A stretch of 64,000 nt of DNA, from positions 338,644 to 402,643 of the forward strand of contig NZ_LNYE01000023.1 of the NCBI RefSeq assembly GCF_001467695.1, written 5' to 3'. The DNA is from Legionella gratiana (lineage in GTDB: Bacteria > Pseudomonadota > Gammaproteobacteria > Legionellales > Legionellaceae). Below are positions 60,357 to 64,000 of this stretch, in pieces. The translations under genes were made by a program, and so were the position numbers. Every line of letters begins with the position of its first letter. Position 1 is the first letter of the stretch. The notes beneath the pieces are model-generated. The model was not told where the DNA came from. It did not search any database and saw nothing but the letters and a program-made list of their open reading frames with translations.

Positions 60357-62603
60357 CTAAATTTTGGGCAGGATTCGATCCAACCATTTGGGTAAGTACC
60401 ATACCCAATTTTTAAAAATTGCCATTGTTGCCGGTACTAAAAAGCTACGGATTAAAAAAGCATCTACGAAAATAGCCACCGCGATACCCAGTCCAAATGC
60501 TTTAACCATTAATACATCGGCGACTAAAAAAGAACCACTAATAACAATAACGATAAGTGCTGCACTGGTAATAATACGACTGCTTTTTTCAATTCCAAAA
60601 ACGATGCTGTTATTATTATGCTTTGTTAACTGATGAGCTTCTTTGATCCGGGATAATAAGAACACTTCATAGTCCATAGAAAAACCAAATAAAGCACAAA
60701 ATATGATCACTAATAAACTAATGTCCAACATTTCTTGGGGTTGAAAATTCAGCATTTGCGACAGATAGCCATCTTGAAATACCAGCACTAGTGCTCCGTA
60801 TGAGGCGCAAAGACTTAATAAAGTCATCACAATTGCTTTTAGCGGTAAGAATAGTGATCGTAATAATAGAAGAAGTATCAAATAAGAAAATATCATAATC
60901 CATAGAATAGCGTAGGGGAGAACATGATAAATACTTTTTAGCACATCACTATTACTTACAGCAGTTCCAGTGAGTTCTAATGTTAATCCTGAACCAATTT
61001 TCATATGATATAATTGAGTAATTAGTTTTTTAGTTTCGGGTGAATCAGGGGGATATTTGCTTACGACTCGGATGACTGTTAAATGTTTCGTTGTTGTTGT
61101 CTCTAACAATTGTTTTACCCGAGCATCGAGTAGTTTTTTATTCATATGATATAAAGTGTAATATTGGCTTTTTTTCACGTCTGAATCACTGCTGATAATG
61201 CCATTTACTTCTTTCACTAAAGGATTTTTTTCTAATTTATGAACGAAGTCATATATCTTAGAAAGATTGCGCCGAGATAAAATAGACGAAGAAGGTGATT
61301 CAACTACCACTACAATAGGATTGAGTTCTCCAATATTAAATTTTTCAGCATAGGTATCATAAAAAGCTCTATTTGCTGAGTTCTTAGGAAAAATCCGGTA
61401 ATCTGATATTCCGAAATTAGCCTCTAAAAATGGATATCCTAGTAATAATAAAAAAATAAGAATGGGAAAGAAAAATCGATAAGGGTGGTTGACAACCCGT
61501 TCCGCTAACCAACGCCAATAACTGGAATGATTTTTATTTCTAAAAATACGTACAGAGAGGAAATTTATCTTTGTCTTTAAGACAGCAAGGATTGCTGGTA
61601 AAAGAATGGTCGAAATTAATACGGCGTAAAACACAGCAGCTAATCCACCTACTGCAACAGAAAATAGGATATTAACCGGAAATAGGAATAAGGCACTAAG
61701 GCTCACGAAAACCGCTAAACCGCTAAAGAAAATTGCTTTTCCAGCGGTTTCTTGGCTTGTTGCAATAGCTTCTTCAATGCTTGAGCCATTTTTCAATTCG
61801 TCTCTAAACCGACTGATAAAAAATAACGAATAATCCAGACAAAGACAAAGTCCTAATAATAAAGCAATATTTATTGTGAATATGGAAAGTGTAAAAGAAT
61901 GACCTAAAAAGTATAGGGTAGTCAAAATAATTAATGCACATCCGCCTCCCAAAATAATGGGAAGAGTTGCAGCTACTACTGAACCGAAAACAACGACTAG
62001 AGTAACGATTGCTACAGGTGTAGCAATGAAATCCGCTTTATACAGGTCGGTCTGGGTTTGCTTGTTTACGTTTTGTACAAAAAGTGGCTCGCCCCCGATC
62101 TGCATGGTCATATTGGTGGGTTTTTTGATAGCGTTTTTAAATTGCTTGAGTAACTCATCACTAATTGGTTTATTTGTTTTTATGATGACCGCAACATAGG
62201 CAGTATGTTTGTCCTTTGAGATCTGATGTGTGTCATCAGGATAAATTATTTCATACTTGATCGGAAAATCTTCTAATTCCGATAATGATCGTTTCATTTT
62301 CTTCTTAAATAGAGAACGAGTGGCTAAAAGTTTGGGACTGTGATACATGACAATGAATTGATTTTTATCATCATAGCCGAGTTTTTGATCCATATAGAGT
62401 TCTGCTTTTGCACTTTGAGAACTTTCATCAACGAAACCTGTTGTTTTAAACGGAGCAATGATGTGTGGCAAAAAGGGAATACAGGACAAGATAACGAGTA
62501 CCCAAAAAATGATAATGGGCCAACGTAATTTATTAATTAACTTTCCTAATCGGTACGACAATGTTTTTTTGTGCATTTTTCCAGTCGGAGTATCCAAACT
62601 CAT
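60357..62603 (-). CDS. MMPL-family RND transporter
   Basis: A 748-residue membrane protein with 11-12 helices in two repeated halves. Each half has a large periplasmic loop and a helical bundle. The first bundle shows LGLCLCLDYSLFFISRFRDEL (Asp/Tyr proton-relay motif), the second has FCALFGFSMDYEVFLLSRIKEA, the two DY pairs characteristic of MmpL proteins. It likely exports a lipid or hydrophobic compound with proton motive force. A homologue of the mycobacterial MmpL type; no periplasmic adaptor gene is next to it. The start ATG 62603 has upstream AT-rich sequence; the divergent epmC begins 74 bases away. Confidence 0.92.
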   Translation of the reverse strand: MSLDTPTGKMHKKTLSYRLGKLINKLRWPIIIFWVLVILSCIPFLPHIIAPFKTTGFVDESSQSAKAELYMDQKLGYDDKNQFIVMYHSPKLLATRSLFKKKMKRSLSELEDFPIKYEIIYPDDTHQISKDKHTAYVAVIIKTNKPISDELLKQFKNAIKKPTNMTMQIGGEPLFVQNVNKQTQTDLYKADFIATPVAIVTLVVVFGSVVAATLPIILGGGCALIILTTLYFLGHSFTLSIFTINIALLLGLCLCLDYSLFFISRFRDELKNGSSIEEAIATSQETAGKAIFFSGLAVFVSLSALFLFPVNILFSVAVGGLAAVFYAVLISTILLPAILAVLKTKINFLSVRIFRNKNHSSYWRWLAERVVNHPYRFFFPILIFLLLLGYPFLEANFGISDYRIFPKNSANRAFYDTYAEKFNIGELNPIVVVVESPSSSILSRRNLSKIYDFVHKLEKNPLVKEVNGIISSDSDVKKSQYYTLYHMNKKLLDARVKQLLETTTTKHLTVIRVVSKYPPDSPETKKLITQLYHMKIGSGLTLELTGTAVSNSDVLKSIYHVLPYAILWIMIFSYLILLLLLRSLFLPLKAIVMTLLSLCASYGALVLVFQDGYLSQMLNFQPQEMLDISLLVIIFCALFGFSMDYEVFLLSRIKEAHQLTKHNNNSIVFGIEKSSRIITSAALIVIVISGSFLVADVLMVKAFGLGIAVAIFVDAFLIRSFLVPATMAIFKNWVWYLPKWLDRILPKI

Positions 62604-62676
62604 AAAAATTAATGACTCTCTAAATATATTAGTATAAATTAATCAGTATGTGTAAATTAATGAGAAAAAGCCATTT

Positions 62677-63210
62677 ATGCATCATTATCAGGATTTAATC
62701 AATCTTTTTGAGACTTGTTTTGCTAATGAATACAATACAAAGCTTGTAAAAGGTGATGATGAACCTATTTACTTACCTGCGGATGCAAAGCGTCCTTATC
62801 ATGCTTTATGTTTTGCTCATGGTTTTTTCAGTAGTGCTTTACATGAATGTGCTCACTGGTTAATTGCTGGGGAAGAACGCAGAAAACGGGTTGATTTTGG
62901 TTATTGGTATATGCCTGATGGGCGAAATGAAGAGCAGCAAGCGGAGTTCCAATGTGTAGAAGTAAAGCCACAAGCCTTAGAATGGATACTTTCTAAGGCT
63001 TCGGGGTATAAATTTCATATAAGTATTGATAACTTAAATGGTGTTGAATCAGATACAGTATTGTTCAAAAAATTGGTATATAATCAGGTCAACCATTACT
63101 GTAAGCAGGGGTTATCGCTACGCGCGAAAAAATTTAGAGATGCTTTGTGTTCTTTCTATAACCAATCTCCTGTTTTAAGAGAGGATGATTTTTCTTTAGA
63201 AGAGCTATAG
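62677..63210 (+). CDS. epmC: Elongation factor P hydroxylase
   Basis: EpmC (YfcM) hydroxylates the beta-lysyl-lysine of EF-P. The 177-residue protein has the family metal motif H56-E57-C58-A59-H60 in LHECAHWLIAGEERR and VDFGYWYMPDGRN, which are diagnostic of EpmC. AEFQCVEVKPQALEWILS and HISIDNLNG follow. Length fits (about 180). No epmA or epmB is adjacent; EF-P genes must lie elsewhere. Its promoter lies in the 74-base gap to the divergent MMPL gene. Confidence 0.93.
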   Translation: MHHYQDLINLFETCFANEYNTKLVKGDDEPIYLPADAKRPYHALCFAHGFFSSALHECAHWLIAGEERRKRVDFGYWYMPDGRNEEQQAEFQCVEVKPQALEWILSKASGYKFHISIDNLNGVESDTVLFKKLVYNQVNHYCKQGLSLRAKKFRDALCSFYNQSPVLREDDFSLEEL

Positions 63211-63312
63211 TGACTGGATTTTACTGCATTCAAATCCGACCTTTCACCAAGAATCAAGTATTCTTTCTGTTCATGATCTGTCTCTTGATCTATCTCATCA
63301 AGAGACAGCTGC

Positions 63313-63427
63313 TTGCGCAGAGGGTGACGATGCTCTCAATACCGTCTCCTTCCGCAAAAGCGGAAGGTCTAAAAGTAACAAAGTTTTGCTCTAAACTTCA
63401 CTTTGCAGTCATACGCTTGGTCGTAAA
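63313..63427. repeat. Dispersed repeat, copy B (inverted partner of 41178-41310)
   Basis: It holds CGCAGAGGGTGACGATGCTC, TCAATACCGTC, the perfect stem CCTTCCGC-AAAA-GCGGAAGG (63348-63367), TTTTGCTCTAAACTTCAC and TTGCAGTCATACGCTT. Each is the reverse complement of a block in 41178-41310. The two copies lie in opposite orientation 22 kb apart. Confidence 0.75.
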
Positions 63428-63667
63428 ATGAATAAAAAGATCCAAGCGAAGAGTAAGATAAAAGAAATAGATTACTTATTGAGCAATGGTTACATTTATA
63501 AAGAGAGGCTATTCATCTATAAAGCTATAAATGAGTAGGCCATAGGTGATGAACAAAAGCATGGTCCATACTATCAATTCAAAGTGGTTATATGGAATAT
63601 TTAGCTCAAACTGATTTTGAAAATATAAAGAAAAATGGTCTATATGATGAAAAATTAAACTGTATAA

Positions 63668-64000
63668 ATTTTGTGGGGATCTCTTAGAGAGCGGCCTCTC
63701 TTGGAATCAAACATCGTTCCTCATCCGAGGACTTTGAGAAAGGCCCGCGAGCAAGTCAAATCGATGGTTATCGATGGGGTTTCTCCCTTAAAAATCAAAC
63801 GTTACTTGCATCGATGGTGTCATTGGTGGGTTAGAACAAGCACAAGTTGGCACTACATTGACTTGCTGTTATGGTTTTTGAAGGTTTGTTGGGACAGGCG
63901 AGCGGCAGGGTATGCCCTGAATCTTATACACATCTTGCAAAAAGATGTTTTGCATGATCAAATGTCTTTTATTTTTACGTGTAAAAGCCATGGAATTAGA
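63668..64000 (+). CDS. Unidentified reading frame running out of the window
   Basis: After a TAA at 63665 the frame stays open for 111 codons to the window end. The sequence is coding-like and Trp/Arg-rich: HPRTLRKAREQVKSMVIDG, then LKIKRYLHRWCHWWVRTST and HYIDLLLWFLKVCWDRRAAG. No convincing start codon or ribosome site is seen, so it may be a truncated or 5'-degraded gene. The repeats just upstream and the Trp-rich composition hint at a mobile-element gene, but I do not recognise a family. Confidence 0.4.
   Translation, partial: MLWGSLRERPLLESNIVPHPRTLRKAREQVKSMVIDGVSPLKIKRYLHRWCHWWVRTSTSWHYIDLLLWFLKVCWDRRAAGYALNLIHILQKDVLHDQMSFIFTCKSHGIR

Larger units (their letters stand above)
63211..64000. 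other. Region with repeat copy B and an unidentified open frame
   Basis: 63211-63312 shows no recognisable gene. 63313-63427 is the repeat described separately. A 36-codon frame from ATG 63429 (MNKKIQAKSKIKEIDYLLSN) to TAG 63539 has no ribosome support. From 63668 a frame stays open to the window end. Confidence 0.45.

Noticed and set aside
63210..63431. 73-residue frame after epmC
   Set aside because: It runs through repeat copy B and has no ribosome site of its own; its sequence shows no protein features.
1..64000. tRNA or rRNA genes
   Set aside because: No cloverleaf-type sequences or conserved rRNA segments were noticed on reading; a tRNA scan would be the decisive test.

Overview
The window looks like a chromosomal segment of a Legionella species, probably not L. 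pneumophila itself. This is inferred from the AT-rich base composition, a LetS-type tripartite sensor kinase next to gltX, PPi-phosphofructokinase and pilin genes, a fused IolCB enzyme in an inositol cluster, and several large, Legionella-like orphan proteins with acidic C-termini of the kind carried by Dot/Icm type IV secretion substrates. No rRNA, tRNA, prophage or CRISPR array was seen.

Layout. 1-6.2 kb: housekeeping genes (3' end of guaA, tadA, a membrane protein, glnD overlapping map) and one orphan. 6.3-11 kb: a small Gly/Tyr/His-rich secreted protein coupled to a flavin-type oxidoreductase, an EptA/MCR-type phosphoethanolamine transferase, a bidirectional terminator, and a convergent EntS-like exporter. 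11-15.7 kb: an orphan, a GltB-like FMN enzyme, and a 588-residue protein with an OTU-type cysteine protease signature that is a strong effector candidate. 15.8-23 kb: a five-gene myo-inositol operon (transporter, iolG, iolCB fusion, iolD, iolE). 23-31 kb: exported amine oxidase, amidohydrolase, orphan, YaiI, an isonitrile-synthase (PvcA/Dit1) homologue without a PvcB partner, and a secreted subtilase. 31-38 kb: APC permease, solute-binding protein, YggX, PilZ protein, and an 890-residue effector candidate. 37.9-41 kb: fdxA, a DinG/YoaA helicase, tsaB and a Trm112-like mini-protein. 41-46.7 kb: a repeat cluster, a 692-residue orphan with a possible GT-B fold, a GadC-like permease, and bolA plus a type IV pilin gene bracketed by inverted copies of a MITE-like element. 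46.7-53.6 kb: pfp, letS, gltX and a serine hydrolase. 53.7-59 kb: a Legionella-type orphan whose last codons come from a MITE insertion, a beta-class GST, and two tandem paralogues with a lipase-like GxSxG motif. 59-64 kb: outer-membrane and secreted small proteins, an MMPL transporter, EpmC, a repeat copy, and an unidentified reading frame leaving the window.

How the genes work together. The inositol operon imports inositol and carries it through the first catabolic steps; its last steps must be encoded elsewhere. LetS, glnD and the PilZ protein are regulatory nodes (phosphorelay, nitrogen/PII, and c-di-GMP). The OTU-like protein and the 890-, 692- and 329-residue orphans are best read as accessory, host-interaction genes set among housekeeping blocks. 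At least four short dispersed repeat families occur between genes. Two of them alter nearby coding ends: one TIR supplies an ATG and another supplies the last codons and stop of a gene. All functional statements rest on reading motifs by eye; no database search was run.
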